Shown piece by piece: positions 34,254 to 43,275 of a stretch of DNA of 64,000 nt (positions are counted from its first letter, which is position 1; every line of letters begins with the position of its first letter). The position numbers and the translations under genes were made by a program. The stretch comes from Paenibacillus lupini (GTDB lineage Bacteria; Bacillota; Bacilli; Paenibacillales; Paenibacillaceae), in NCBI RefSeq assembly GCF_011761355.1, contig NZ_JAASRW010000002.1, forward strand, positions 186,001 through 250,000, read 5' to 3'. The notes beneath the pieces are model-generated. The model searched no databases. It saw nothing but the letters and a program-made list of their open reading frames with translations, and was not told the origin of the DNA.

Positions 34254-35279
34254 ATGGATCTCCATGGACTTTCCGATCGATTTAAACTTTTTGCAGAAAG
34301 AGAATGCAAGGATTTAAGTCGTTTATATGAACACTTGGCACGACATATTGCTAATGAACCCTGGCTTCTAGAGCTTGCCGCTCATTCGAAGTCAGGGCAA
34401 CCCATACCTAATCTCTTGTTTGGGGCTGTTCATTATTTGCTGTTGAAGGGGACGGAACATGAACTTGCTCAGTATTATGCAAGCCTTGTAAAAGAACCGA
34501 AGGAATCTTCCGGTGCCTTTAAGTGGTTTAGACTATTTTGCAAACAGTATGAGAATGAGATTATTCCTATCCTGGAAACCAAGCTGGTACAGACTAATGA
34601 AGTACGACGCTGCGCTTATTTGTATCCTAGTTTTTGCTATATTCATAGGCTCACAAGAAAGCCGTTATCGCTTATAGAAATTGGTACTAGTGCAGGGTTA
34701 CAGCTGCTCTGGGATAAATACAGCTACTCCTATCACTCATCACCAGTGTATGGTAATGAGCATACCTCTCTGAACATCACATCAGAAATTAAAGGCAACA
34801 AACAGCCTTTTCTATTCAAAAAAAGTCCTCCTGTAGCCTCCAGAATCGGGATCGATCTCCATGTAAATAACCTAAATCACGCAGAAGATTATCTTTGGCT
34901 AAAAGCATTAATTTGGCCGGAGCATAAAGAAAGAATTGCTTATTTTCAAGCAGCAGCTGAATGTTTAACGAGTTACCAAGTTGAATTAGTAGAGGGAAAT
35001 GGGGTTGAGCTTCTTCCACACATGATCTCGAAAATATCTGATGACTCCACCATTTGTATTTTTCATACACATGTTGCTAATCAAATTCCACTAGAAGAGA
35101 AGATTAGGCTATGTGAGTATATTGAGGCGCTTGGTAAACAAAGAGATGTGTTTCACCTTTATAACAATATGTGGGATACGGACCTTCATCTCGATTATTA
35201 TTTTAATGGTACAGAACATAAGATCACACTTGCTGAAACAGAGGGTCACGGCCGATGGTTTAAGTGGAAAATAATATAG
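34254..35279 (+). CDS. DUF2332-family protein
   Basis: The 341-residue protein matches the DUF2332 family: FKLFAERECKDLSRLYEHLARHIANEPWLLELA, NLLFGAVHYLLL, then ...EVRRCAYLYPSF and LSLIEIGTSAGLQLLWDKY. The last motif resembles a methyltransferase-like glycine loop. A catalytic activity is not established for the family. ATG 34254 lies after AAAGGTGG; the longer start at 34215 has no site. It is followed after 15 bp by a serine hydrolase gene, probably co-transcribed. Confidence 0.8.
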   Translation: MDLHGLSDRFKLFAERECKDLSRLYEHLARHIANEPWLLELAAHSKSGQPIPNLLFGAVHYLLLKGTEHELAQYYASLVKEPKESSGAFKWFRLFCKQYENEIIPILETKLVQTNEVRRCAYLYPSFCYIHRLTRKPLSLIEIGTSAGLQLLWDKYSYSYHSSPVYGNEHTSLNITSEIKGNKQPFLFKKSPPVASRIGIDLHVNNLNHAEDYLWLKALIWPEHKERIAYFQAAAECLTSYQVELVEGNGVELLPHMISKISDDSTICIFHTHVANQIPLEEKIRLCEYIEALGKQRDVFHLYNNMWDTDLHLDYYFNGTEHKITLAETEGHGRWFKWKII

Positions 35280-35294
35280 AAAGGTGAGATCAAA

Positions 35295-36569
35295 ATGTTG
35301 TCTGTCAATGAGAAGCTGGAACAATATATTAGCAGCTACATGGAATTGTGGGATGTCTTTGGTGTTGTTCAGGTAATTAAAAGAGGTGAAGTACTGTTTG
35401 AACAATCGTATGGCTATGCAAATTTGGAGTGGGGGATTACAAATGACATCCATACCTGCTTCGCTCTTGCTTCCATATCCAAACAGTTTACGGCCTTTGC
35501 CACTATGATTCTATACGATAAGGGATTAATTGATCTAGATAGATCTGCGCAATTGTACCTTCCTGCAGAGTTGCAGATCGATGAATCAATTACCGTACAT
35601 CATTTATTGTCGCATACTTCCGGATTGTATAACTTTTATAATTTTGAAAATGATTTCTTCGCCGCATACAACAAGTTGGAATACTCGCGACATGATTATT
35701 ATGAGCAATATATCAGTAAACAGCCTGTAAAATCAGCAGGCACGGCATTTGATTACAACAACTCCAACTATAATCTGCTTGCATGGATCATTGAACACGT
35801 ATCCGGAGAAAAGTTTGATGATTTTATTCACAATCATATCTTTGCTCCCTTGGAAATGAGGAACAGCGTTGTTGATGATAGCAGCAAACTAATTAAGAAC
35901 AGGGCAAGTAATTATACGAAAGACTTTAGTTTCACTGTTAAAATTCCCTATCATAACGAAAAGTTCAGCATTGGTGCAGGCGCTATCGTATCTAACTGCG
36001 AAGATTTATTGAAATGGTACAACTGTCTGCGGGATCGTAAGCTTTTATCGTCGAATACGTATACGAGGTTCTTCCAGGAGAATAGCAGCCATTACTGCTA
36101 TGGCTTGGAGCATCACCACATTTATGGTACGGACAGGTATTCCCATGGGGGAGATCATCTCGGAGTAGCCACCTACATGCAGCATTATTACGATGAAGAT
36201 ATTTGCATCATCATTCTTTCTAATAATGAGGAGAGCAATCAATATAGGCTCGGTAACGCGATTTCAGATATTTTACATCAGGTTGAGGTAGAGGCTCCTG
36301 CTAAACATAAAGAGATTCCAATCAGCGAAAATATGCTTAAACCATATTGCGGAACCTACTTGAAGGATAAGATCCAGATTGAACTTATTAATCAGAAGCT
36401 ATATTTCACTAGATTTGCTGGAAACCATCATATCGAGATTTACCCCGTAGGCGAAGGATTATTTGCCCGCAGATATTCGGATCAGATCCATCCGTATAGA
36501 ATTGCTAAGAATGATGAAGGGAAAATGACGTTTTTTGGATATAGGAAGGAATCGGTAACAGAGTCATAA
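35295..36569 (+). CDS. Serine hydrolase of the class C beta-lactamase/penicillin-binding fold
   Basis: This 424-residue protein has the catalytic triad motifs of the family: SxxK in ASISKQF, YxN in DYNNSNYN, and a HGGDHLG in place of KTG. The last ~90 residues form a separate lipocalin-like domain (YCGTYLKDKIQIELINQKLYF). It lacks a recognisable signal peptide, so an intracellular esterase or peptidase is as likely as a beta-lactamase. AAGGTGAG precedes the ATG. It follows the DUF2332 gene at a short distance. Confidence 0.85.
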   Translation: MLSVNEKLEQYISSYMELWDVFGVVQVIKRGEVLFEQSYGYANLEWGITNDIHTCFALASISKQFTAFATMILYDKGLIDLDRSAQLYLPAELQIDESITVHHLLSHTSGLYNFYNFENDFFAAYNKLEYSRHDYYEQYISKQPVKSAGTAFDYNNSNYNLLAWIIEHVSGEKFDDFIHNHIFAPLEMRNSVVDDSSKLIKNRASNYTKDFSFTVKIPYHNEKFSIGAGAIVSNCEDLLKWYNCLRDRKLLSSNTYTRFFQENSSHYCYGLEHHHIYGTDRYSHGGDHLGVATYMQHYYDEDICIIILSNNEESNQYRLGNAISDILHQVEVEAPAKHKEIPISENMLKPYCGTYLKDKIQIELINQKLYFTRFAGNHHIEIYPVGEGLFARRYSDQIHPYRIAKNDEGKMTFFGYRKESVTES

Positions 36570-36583
36570 GGGAGGTTTGAAGC

Positions 36584-36760
36584 CTGAAGACTTTATATGG
36601 AGTATATTCATTTTTTAATGGGAATCCAATATCAAAATATAAATTCAAACATGATGCTAGTCATTATCTAGAAATGACATACATCGATAAAACATATAAA
36701 ATTGAAGAAGTTTATTTTAGTTTTAGGCTCTGTTTTCGTTTATTGTTGATTTTTGATTAA
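36584..36760 (+). CDS. Possible small protein with CTG start (58 residues)
   Basis: GGGAGG (36570-36575) directly follows the serine hydrolase stop, and a CTG at 36584 is 8 nt downstream of it. The CTG frame stays open for 58 residues (LKTLYGVYSFFNGNPISKY...), while a TGA precedes it, so no ATG/GTG/TTG start exists upstream. The only alternative, TTG 36577, gives 13 residues. The last ~12 residues run into low-complexity DNA, so the gene may be a decayed remnant. Homology is unknown. Confidence 0.3.
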   Translation: MKTLYGVYSFFNGNPISKYKFKHDASHYLEMTYIDKTYKIEEVYFSFRLCFRLLLIFD

Positions 36761-36795
36761 AAAGAAAACCACCCACTGAAAGGCGGTTAATTTAA
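36761..36795 (-). terminator. Probable terminator of the SnoaL-like gene
   Basis: On the minus strand AACCGCC pairs with GGTGGTT (one G-U) across TTTCAGTG and is followed by TTCTTTTTAA. Confidence 0.65.
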
Positions 36796-36852
36796 CTATT
36801 GTTTACCGAGGGAGCTTGTTATAATTGCCTGTGAAGGGCAATGACTGGAGCA

Positions 36853-37215
36853 TCATGCTACGGAACTACAATGACCTGAGACAATTTTCCATTTCCCGAT
36901 ACGACACTGCCAAACACGAGTGTAATAGAACTCGCCTTCAAATGGAGTTCCGAATATACCAGTTAAAGTCACTCGTGTAACGGTTACGGCTAACATATCA
37001 AAGAGTCTAATTCTTTGGTCCAAAATATCAATTTCAGTAATTTTCAAGTTTCCTGAACGGTGGGCTTTAAGATCCATTTCTTTTGATAAAATTTCTCCGA
37101 AATGATTAACGAAGATAAGGTCGTCAGCGATCAGTTCATCTAACACTTCTACATTGCTGGATAGCATTGCTGACCGAAGACGTTCTTCACAAGCAATGAT
37201 TATGGTTTCATCCAC
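36853..37215 (-). CDS. SnoaL-like/NTF2-fold protein (DUF4440 type)
   Basis: The 120-residue protein fits the cone-shaped NTF2-like fold. It has an N-terminal helix (IIIACEERLRSAMLSSNVEVLDELIADDLIFVNHFGE), a curved sheet with LKITEIDILDQRIRLFDMLAVTVTRV, and the closing YTRVWQCRIGKWKIVSGHCS. Members are small enzymes or binding proteins without a common reaction. The start is GTG 37215, 7 nt after GGAGG on the minus strand. The longer frame from 37278 reads through that site. A transposase remnant lies just upstream. Confidence 0.8.
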   Translation of the reverse strand: MDETIIIACEERLRSAMLSSNVEVLDELIADDLIFVNHFGEILSKEMDLKAHRSGNLKITEIDILDQRIRLFDMLAVTVTRVTLTGIFGTPFEGEFYYTRVWQCRIGKWKIVSGHCSSVA

Positions 37216-37350
37216 AAAAAAACCTCCCATTCGTTTAGAAAGAAAAAGATGTTTGGCGAAGACTGGTGTTTGTCTCATTTACAGTAAAGAGACAAGAGGC
37301 GACCAGCATATTTTTCTTATTCGACGTTGTATTCTCGTATTCCTTGCTGT

Positions 37351-37835
37351 CTAAGTAACTGAACCAGCTTCATCCAGTTTCGATGTCCGAATACGTCCAC
37401 GTCCAAGAACACCTGAGAAAGTCATCTTTTGACGATCACGAGCAACCAAAACACATACTTGATCGTTGCTAATGCCACGATATTTAGCTTTGCCACCATG
37501 CTTACGAGACTTGCGATCAGAGATATTCTTTTTGCCCTTTTCAGAGAACAAGAAATACGTCTCATCCATTTCGACGAATCGAACCCAAAGATGAGGTCTT
37601 CTGGTAAGTTGAAGTGGGGTATTCGTGAGATCGTTGAAGGTTAGACGGCAGGATTTACAGCGGTAACGTTGACGTTTGACCTCTCCAGTACGAGTTTTAA
37701 TAACGTACTTTCCAAATCGCACAACAAAGTGGCTGTCACAATGCGGACAAACTTTATGCTTTTGTTCCTGGATTTCATAAATAGCCCGATTTGGAACTTT
37801 ATTCGGTACATATTAACGATGACGGGATCATGACG
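37351..37835 (-). pseudogene. IS1595-type (ISXO2-like) transposase remnant
   Basis: The minus-strand frame encodes an N-terminal zinc ribbon (CPHCDSHF..., with RYRCKSCRLTFNDLTNTP) joined directly to the DDE-domain start (MDETYFLFSEKGKKN, HGGKAKYRGIS, VCVLVARDRQKMTFS). The usual ~55-residue helical linker between the two is missing. The frame stops shortly after KLDEA, so the rest of the catalytic domain is gone. The 5' end lacks a start codon in this frame (a TAA precedes TATGTACCG); the alternative ATG frame diverges, which implies a frameshift. Terminal inverted repeats could not be identified. This is a dead element. Confidence 0.8.
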
Positions 37836-37904
37836 GATAGTTATAAGCCCTGAGGTAGACGAACGAAGCATCGTTACATAACTAACGAAAGAGTAGGTTG
37901 TAAT

Positions 37905-37943
37905 TAAAGGAAGTAGATGCCACGGCAGCTGCTTCCTTTTTTA
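37905..37943 (+). terminator. Terminator-like hairpin downstream of the IS remnant
   Basis: AAAGGAAGTAG pairs with CTGCTTCCTTT around ATGCCACGGCAG and is followed by six T. No intact gene precedes it on this strand, so it probably outlived a deleted gene. A similar hairpin sits at 40667-40703. Confidence 0.7.
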
Positions 37944-37961
37944 TTGCGCTTTGCAAGCAGG

Positions 37962-38004
37962 GTTCTAAAAAAGTTAGAACTGTTTGGCAGATCAGCGTGC
38001 TGAT
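37962..38004. promoter_or_regulatory. Two small palindromes before the membrane-protein gene
   Basis: GTTCTAA-AAAAG-TTAGAAC (37962-37980) and ATCAGC-GT-GCTGAT (37991-38004) lie in the 60 bp upstream of the gene at 38041. They could be operators; nothing else is visible in the rest of 37836-38040 apart from the hairpin at 37905-37943. Confidence 0.35.
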
Positions 38005-38040
38005 AACTTAGAAGTAAGGAAACAATAGAGGGGGATTCCT

Positions 38041-38805
38041 ATGATGCAAAGATCGACGGCGGCTGCAGCTTATGCGACCTCAAAAATAGCGGCTGCAGGA
38101 CTAGTTTTTCTTGGATTTCTCGTTATAGTCGGCGGTTTTGATGCTTATCAGATGTCTCAGCTAACTCACGAATTACCAGTGTGGCAATATATATATGGTT
38201 ATGCCATCTTGTTTTCTGTGTTGGTGGACATAGCGCTATACAATTGTAAACCAGCCCCGTATAAAAAGATAATCATGGTGCTGCTTTATATACTCGGAGG
38301 GTATGTTCCTTTTTTGTTCTGGTTTCCAAATCAGTGGATGTTGAGTCTAATCGCTGGGCTGTGTGGAGTGACTTGTTCGCTTGCGTTTCTTGTTGCGACT
38401 TACTTATTTCGCAGATGGCGGCTCTACAAAGCAGTTGCAGCTATATTGCTTCTAGTCGTTGCGGTCTATGTATCTGTGACTGATTCCACGGAAGTTAAGC
38501 TGTGGTCAGAGACGAGAACTATAGATGGTTATCATGCGGAATTCGCTTTTTTTAATGGGCAAAAAAAGATTCCAATTACCCTCGAAAAGGGGCAAACATT
38601 GTCCTATCATATAAATTGGAAGGTCACGAATGGAGGCGGCTATGGCACTTACTTAGATGCAAAGGGAGGCAATTACACTAGCAATACCACTGATAGTGGA
38701 GATTGGATCACCTATCAAGTAGAGATGCCATCAACAGTGAGCATCGTCGTTAGCGGTGATCAGGCGCAAGGCGAACTCACGATAAAATGGAAAATAACCA
38801 ACTAA
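38041..38805 (+). CDS. Membrane protein of unknown function
   Basis: I do not recognise this 254-residue protein. Four or five hydrophobic segments are visible (~residues 15-33, 48-65, 77-93, 98-121 and 130-147). They are followed by a ~100-residue soluble beta-rich C-terminal domain (GYHAEFAFFNGQKKIPITLEKGQTLSYHINWKV...). The tail probably lies outside the membrane and ends with IVVSGDQAQGELTIKW. The start ATG 38041 follows AGAGGGGGA; the second codon is also ATG. It stands alone between the IS remnant and fabZ. Confidence 0.7.
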   Translation: MMQRSTAAAAYATSKIAAAGLVFLGFLVIVGGFDAYQMSQLTHELPVWQYIYGYAILFSVLVDIALYNCKPAPYKKIIMVLLYILGGYVPFLFWFPNQWMLSLIAGLCGVTCSLAFLVATYLFRRWRLYKAVAAILLLVVAVYVSVTDSTEVKLWSETRTIDGYHAEFAFFNGQKKIPITLEKGQTLSYHINWKVTNGGGYGTYLDAKGGNYTSNTTDSGDWITYQVEMPSTVSIVVSGDQAQGELTIKWKITN

Positions 38806-38911
38806 TAATTGGTATAGTATGCAAAATATGCGCAACCTCCGTAGTGGATTTAGCGTTAAATGAATACAAGGGGGGAATTATGACACGAATTTTACTAGGA
38901 GGAGACCATCC

Positions 38912-39343
38912 ATGCTTGATATTAATAGAATTAAAGAGCTAATTCCTCATAGATATCCCTTTTTATTGGTTGATCAAATTTTGGAACTTGTTGAAGGGCA
39001 GAGGGCAGTTGGAATTAAGAATGTAACCTACAATGAACCCTGTATCCTTGGTCATTTTCCGGACTATCCTGTTATGCCTGGCGTCTTAATTGTAGAAGCA
39101 CTAGCACAGGTAGGTGGTATCGTGATGTCAAATAGTGAGAGTAGTATCGTTAAGATAGGTTTATTGACGGGTATAGATAATTGCCGCTTCAAAAAACAAG
39201 TGAAACCGGGAGATCAACTCCATCTTGTATTTGAAGTGACTCGAGTAAAGGGACAAATCGTTAAAGGAAAGGGCATCGCCACGGTAAGCAATGAATTAGT
39301 TTGTGAAGCTGAAATTATGTTTGCATTCAGTTCAATCTTGTAA
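38912..39343 (+). CDS. fabZ: 3-hydroxyacyl-ACP dehydratase
   Basis: The 143-residue hot-dog-fold protein dehydrates 3-hydroxyacyl-ACP in fatty-acid synthesis. It starts [20 protein letters not shown] and carries the catalytic histidine and glutamate in [23 protein letters not shown]. Length and motifs are normal. TAGGAGGAG precedes the ATG. It lies outside a fatty-acid gene cluster and next to a lipoprotein gene and thyA, so it may be a second fabZ copy; that cannot be judged from this window. Confidence 0.94.
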   Translation: MLDINRIKELIPHRYPFLLVDQILELVEGQRAVGIKNVTYNEPCILGHFPDYPVMPGVLIVEALAQVGGIVMSNSESSIVKIGLLTGIDNCRFKKQVKPGDQLHLVFEVTRVKGQIVKGKGIATVSNELVCEAEIMFAFSSIL

Positions 39344-39360
39344 TTAAGGAGTTTAAACTT

Positions 39361-39765
39361 TTGAGGAAAATAATTGGTACGTCTTGCCTTCTACTGTTCA
39401 TGCTTCTTGGATTAGCAGCGTGTGGTAATAATAGTGAGCCGACGATGATTACTTCTGATGAAGTGATCCAAGATGTTGAAGGGTCTGCTCATAATATATA
39501 TTTAGGTATCGCAAAGGGGAACGATGAGAAATTTCTATTGTCTACGTTGATTATCGATGATAGTGAAGTGACGATGACGAAGCGGAAAGAAAAGTTAGAA
39601 GTGAAGATAACTGCTTTTATAGGGGATAGCAAGTGGAGATCTGAGGCTGAACAGACCATTATTGCTCATTACGGATTGGATAAATCTAGACAGTGGGTGT
39701 ATGAGGGAATAAGTGTAAAAGATCCCGTCATCCCAGTCGAATTACGTTCCGCAATAGCTGAATAG
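39361..39765 (+). CDS. Small putative lipoprotein
   Basis: The 134-residue protein begins with a lipoprotein signal peptide (RKIIGTSCLLLFMLLGLAAC) whose lipobox LAAC places the acylated cysteine at about residue 21. The mature part, about 110 residues with alternating charged strands, has no recognised family. A TTG start at 39361 follows AAGGAG at a short distance and lies 17 bp after the fabZ stop, so co-transcription is likely. Confidence 0.7.
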   Translation: MRKIIGTSCLLLFMLLGLAACGNNSEPTMITSDEVIQDVEGSAHNIYLGIAKGNDEKFLLSTLIIDDSEVTMTKRKEKLEVKITAFIGDSKWRSEAEQTIIAHYGLDKSRQWVYEGISVKDPVIPVELRSAIAE

Positions 39766-39800
39766 AAAACGCAGACAATAATTGATATGGGGGCTCAATG

Positions 39801-40634
39801 ATGGGAAAGGCTGATTGGATTTATAATGAATTAGTAAATGATATTCTTGAACATGGGTACTGGGACCAAGATTTGGATGTTAGAACAACATGGGCAGATG
39901 GTTCCCCAGCCTATACAAAAAGTCTAATTTCTAAGCAGTTAATATTTGATAACTCAGAAGTGCCAATTCTTACAACAAAAAGAGTGCCATGGAAATCGGC
40001 CATTCATGAATTGTTATGGTTTTATGTAAAGAGAACAAGTGATTGTACCTATTTGGATGATAACAACGTGAAGATATGGAAAGAGTGGACGAATACGAAT
40101 AATCATATTGGGAAGGCCTATGGCTATCAGTTAGGAAAACCCATTATGATAAACGGAAAAATCACAAATCAAGTTCATAATCTAATTGATCAACTCATTA
40201 ATAATCCTGCATCAAGAAGACATGTCATTTCACTTTGGAACATCGATGACCTGGATCAAATGGAGTTATATCCGTGTGTTTGGAATAACCAATGGCTTAT
40301 TAAACAAGGGGCACTTCATTTAGTGGTTAATGCTAGATCAAATGATATCGGATTAGGTAATCCATTCAATGTCTTCCAATATTACGTTTTACAACGAATG
40401 ATAGCTCAAGTAACGGGATACAACCTAGGATCTCTTACGTTCAATATTAATGATGCACATATTTATGAAAGACACGTAGATCCTTTAAAGGAACAGGTCG
40501 GTCGTCATCCCTATCCAGCCCCTGAACTTTGGATCAATCCTGAAATAAAAAGGTTCGATGATTTTACAATAAATGATTTCATTTTAAAAGATTACGAATA
40601 CCATCCAAAAATTCAGATGGAAATTGCGATCTAA
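39801..40634 (+). CDS. thyA: Thymidylate synthase
   Basis: The enzyme (277 residues) methylates dUMP to dTMP using methylene-tetrahydrofolate. It resembles the B. subtilis/phage ThyA type: FDVRT-like LDVRTTWADG, NSEVPILTTKRVPWKSAIHELLW, the nucleophile in LYPCVWNNQW, then RSNDIGLGNPFNVFQYYVLQRMIAQVTGYNLG. Two ATGs compete; 39801 has a 7-nt spacer to GGGGG and 39798 only 4. It is downstream of the lipoprotein gene by 35 bp. Because this ThyA type is shared with phages, horizontal acquisition is possible. Confidence 0.95.
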   Translation: MGKADWIYNELVNDILEHGYWDQDLDVRTTWADGSPAYTKSLISKQLIFDNSEVPILTTKRVPWKSAIHELLWFYVKRTSDCTYLDDNNVKIWKEWTNTNNHIGKAYGYQLGKPIMINGKITNQVHNLIDQLINNPASRRHVISLWNIDDLDQMELYPCVWNNQWLIKQGALHLVVNARSNDIGLGNPFNVFQYYVLQRMIAQVTGYNLGSLTFNINDAHIYERHVDPLKEQVGRHPYPAPELWINPEIKRFDDFTINDFILKDYEYHPKIQMEIAI

Positions 40635-40666
40635 CTTTTTAGACTGCTGAAATCATAGAGATACAT

Positions 40667-40703
40667 AAAAGGAGCAGATTGCCACAGCAGACTGCTCCTT
40701 TCT
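40667..40703. terminator. Bidirectional terminator between thyA and the alpha/beta hydrolase
   Basis: AAAAGGAGCAG pairs with CTGCTCCTTT across ATTGCCACAGCAGA, with A and T tracts on the outside, between two convergent genes. Confidence 0.82.
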
Positions 40704-40716
40704 CATATGGATTATC

Positions 40717-41556
40717 TTATTTGGTTTCCAGGAATTCGAGCACAGCGCCTAGAAATTCGGCTTGGTACTCCACATTAGAGAGATGAACGGAAGGAAGTAT
40801 AACGAGCTTTGCATTGGGTACTGTCTCGGCAAGTAATTCGCTGTGGCTTGGAAGTGTTACGGTGTCATACTGGCCGGCAATGACAAGTGTGGGGTTGTTA
40901 ATCAGTGCGGCTGTCCGGCGCATATCCATGTCGCGGATCGCAGCCCAGCTGCCTGCAATTCCCTGTGGGCGAGTAGCGAGTACCGTTTCTCGGAATGATG
41001 CGACGAGCGCATTATCTGACACGAGCATATGCGAAGGGAACCAATTGTTCATGAACATATCGGCGAACTCAGGTAGTTTCCCCGGTTGAAGTACAGAGGT
41101 GATTAAACTCTCCCATTGATCAGCCGGCCCAAGGTAAGAGGAAGTATTGCTTAAGATTAGCCGGTCAATCCGCTCTGGAGCGTAGATACCAAGCCATTGT
41201 CCGATAACACCACCAAGCGACAGACCAAGAAAGTGCATACGATCAATTTGAAGGGCATCAAGTAATTCGATTACATCCCGCCCTAGTCTGTCGAAAGAAT
41301 ATGGACCGTCAGGTGTATCCGAGTCGCCGTGCCCCCGATAATCATAGCGAAGGACTCGGAAGTGCAAAGATAATTCTGCTAGCTGGCCATCCCACATGCT
41401 CATCGAAGTGGCAATGGAGTTCCCAAGCATCAGTACTGGTTTACCTGCTGAGCCATCGATTCGATACGCAATCCGAACACCATCACCAGTCTTGAAAAAG
41501 TTTACCCCCGCCGTTGTTCTGCTTTCGTCATTTATTATGTTTTTCATCGTCCTCAA
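40717..41556 (-). CDS. Alpha/beta hydrolase, 3-oxoadipate enol-lactonase-like
   Basis: The 279-residue protein has the alpha/beta-hydrolase fold with the oxyanion-hole region GNSIATSMSMWDGQ, RYDYRGHGDSD, and the nucleophile elbow GLSLGGVIGQ. The late acid and histidine lie in AGQYDTVTLPSH and PSVHLSNVE. It resembles PcaD-type enol-lactonases, but no beta-ketoadipate genes are nearby, so the substrate is open. A possible start ATG at 41556 is followed in frame by ATG 41547. It is transcribed divergently from the Lrp-type regulator. Confidence 0.85.
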   Translation of the reverse strand: MRTMKNIINDESRTTAGVNFFKTGDGVRIAYRIDGSAGKPVLMLGNSIATSMSMWDGQLAELSLHFRVLRYDYRGHGDSDTPDGPYSFDRLGRDVIELLDALQIDRMHFLGLSLGGVIGQWLGIYAPERIDRLILSNTSSYLGPADQWESLITSVLQPGKLPEFADMFMNNWFPSHMLVSDNALVASFRETVLATRPQGIAGSWAAIRDMDMRRTAALINNPTLVIAGQYDTVTLPSHSELLAETVPNAKLVILPSVHLSNVEYQAEFLGAVLEFLETK

Positions 41557-41695
41557 TCCCCTTCATTGGTTATTAGTGACATTTTATTGGAACCGACTTA
41601 CAATTTGAATGGGAATATGAAGGCGTTTGGTGCTTGAAAACTTAATTCTATCGTTGATGTCCGACCTAAACTTATAAAATTGAGGTGCTCTGAAT

Positions 41696-42130
41696 ATGGA
41701 TCACATTGATTACAAAATATTATCAATCCTTCACGATAACGCCAGGATTACGATTTCCGAGATGAGCAGAATGATCGCAATGTCACAGCCTGCTGTAACG
41801 GAACGACTTCGGAAGCTGGAGGAGCAGGGGGTTATAACAGGCTATCGAGCGGAGATTTCCCCTTCTAAGCTAGGCAAATATACGACCGCCTTTGTTCTTT
41901 TCAAATCAAATAACTGCAAAGAGTTTGAAGTCTTCGTCGAAGCTTCCCCAGAGATCGTCGATTTCTACAGAACGAGTGGGGAATATAATTACCTATTAAA
42001 GGTTATTACCGAAACAAGTGAAACCTTAGAGGCTTTTCTAGAAACTTGTAATACATTTGGATTTTCATTAACTAACGTTGTTCTCTCCACACGATTCGAG
42101 CATAAAAGCCTTGTCACAAGCCAGGATTGA
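41696..42130 (+). CDS. Lrp/AsnC-family transcriptional regulator
   Basis: The 144-residue regulator has the N-terminal winged helix (DHIDYKILSILHDNARITISEMSRMIAMSQPAVTERLRKLEEQGVI). A C-terminal RAM domain follows (TTAFVLFKSNNCKEFEVFVEASPEIVDFYRTSGEYNYLLKVI). Such proteins sense amino acids or related small molecules. It is divergent from the hydrolase gene and followed after 31 bp by the APH-like gene, either of which could be its target. Confidence 0.9.
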   Translation: MDHIDYKILSILHDNARITISEMSRMIAMSQPAVTERLRKLEEQGVITGYRAEISPSKLGKYTTAFVLFKSNNCKEFEVFVEASPEIVDFYRTSGEYNYLLKVITETSETLEAFLETCNTFGFSLTNVVLSTRFEHKSLVTSQD

Positions 42131-42161
42131 CTTATCTAAATGGATTTGGGGGGATAAATAA

Positions 42162-43178
42162 TTGAGTGACAGACAGTATAATCTGAATTTTGAAAAACTG
42201 TGTACGACATTACAACTAGGTGAATTGGTTGGTACACCTGAGGTGCTGACTGGCGGACTTTTACATCGAATGTATACTGTTGAAACTACTGAGGGGAAAT
42301 ATGCCATTAAAGCATTAAATCCTCAAGTTATGATCAGACCTAAGGCGATGCAAAACATAAGTAATTCCGAAAGAATTGCTAATGTGGCTGCCAATCATGT
42401 TCCTGCACTTCCAGCAAAGCAATTTAACGGAACCTCAGTACAGCAGATCGATAATCAATGTTATCTCGTATTCGATTGGGTTGATGGCAGAAGTTTGAAA
42501 GCAAATGAAATGAATAGGGTCCACTGTGAGAAAATAGGTGCTATTCTAGCAGACATTCATAGGACGGATTTTACAGAGCTCGGTCTCAGCAAAGAGGAGT
42601 CAGGTGTTGCTCAATTAATAAATTGGACTTATTACTTTGAACAGGGCCAAATAAATCATGCAGTATGGGCTCCTTTATTTTGCGAAACGCTAGAACGGCT
42701 TTACGACTGGAATGCAAAAGCTAATGATGCAGTAAAACAACTAGAATCCAATACGGTGATTAGCCATCTAGATTTGGATGCTAAGAATGTGATGTGGAAC
42801 GCAGACAATCCCATCCTTATTGATTGGGAAGCATCAGGGCATATCCATCCAATGCAAAGCTTGACTGAAACCGCAGTTTACTGGTCAGAGGATGATACAG
42901 GAACGCTGGATAAAGAGAGATTCATGGCTTTTGTCAGAGGGTATAAAAAGAGATACGGAGCCATTCAAGCAATTTGGAATCAGGTATTAAAGACCGGCTT
43001 CGCAGGAATGTTAGGCTGGCTGGAATATAATTTAAAGCGGTCATTATGGCTGGAATGCACAGACGAGCAAGAACAGCAGATGGGAACGGATCAGGTTACA
43101 GCAACCATAAATGCTTTAGCACGTTATGCAGATCGGATTTCTGAAATTGAACAGTGGCTCGTTGACGAGAGTAAATGA
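42162..43178 (+). CDS. Aminoglycoside phosphotransferase/choline kinase-fold protein
   Basis: The 338-residue protein shows the APH kinase fold: a glycine-rich start (TGGLLHRMYTVETTEGKYAIKAL), the catalytic loop ISHLDLDAKNVMW (HxDxxxxN), and the metal-binding ILIDWEASG. The substrate could be a drug, an amino alcohol or a metabolite; genuine resistance is not implied. It begins with TTG 42162 after GGGGGG and follows the Lrp-type regulator closely, probably as one transcript. Confidence 0.82.
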   Translation: MSDRQYNLNFEKLCTTLQLGELVGTPEVLTGGLLHRMYTVETTEGKYAIKALNPQVMIRPKAMQNISNSERIANVAANHVPALPAKQFNGTSVQQIDNQCYLVFDWVDGRSLKANEMNRVHCEKIGAILADIHRTDFTELGLSKEESGVAQLINWTYYFEQGQINHAVWAPLFCETLERLYDWNAKANDAVKQLESNTVISHLDLDAKNVMWNADNPILIDWEASGHIHPMQSLTETAVYWSEDDTGTLDKERFMAFVRGYKKRYGAIQAIWNQVLKTGFAGMLGWLEYNLKRSLWLECTDEQEQQMGTDQVTATINALARYADRISEIEQWLVDESK

Positions 43179-43275
43179 GAGAATTTTTAGGAGTATATGA
43201 GTTCCAACATATGGTAGAGTTAGGGGGTGCTAGATTGTAAATTATGGAAATGAAATGATTTAGGAGGCGGAAAGG

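Noticed and set aside
35295..36569. Antibiotic beta-lactamase
   Set aside because: SxxK and YxN are present but there is no signal peptide, the KTG is replaced by HGG, and an extra C-terminal domain is typical of esterase/peptidase relatives.
37641..37871. 76-codon minus-strand frame upstream of the transposase remnant
   Set aside because: It covers the zinc-ribbon coding DNA in another frame; only its first part may correspond to the frameshifted start of the transposase.
42162..43178. Aminoglycoside resistance gene
   Set aside because: The fold is that of APH kinases, but the family is functionally broad and nothing links this member to antibiotics.
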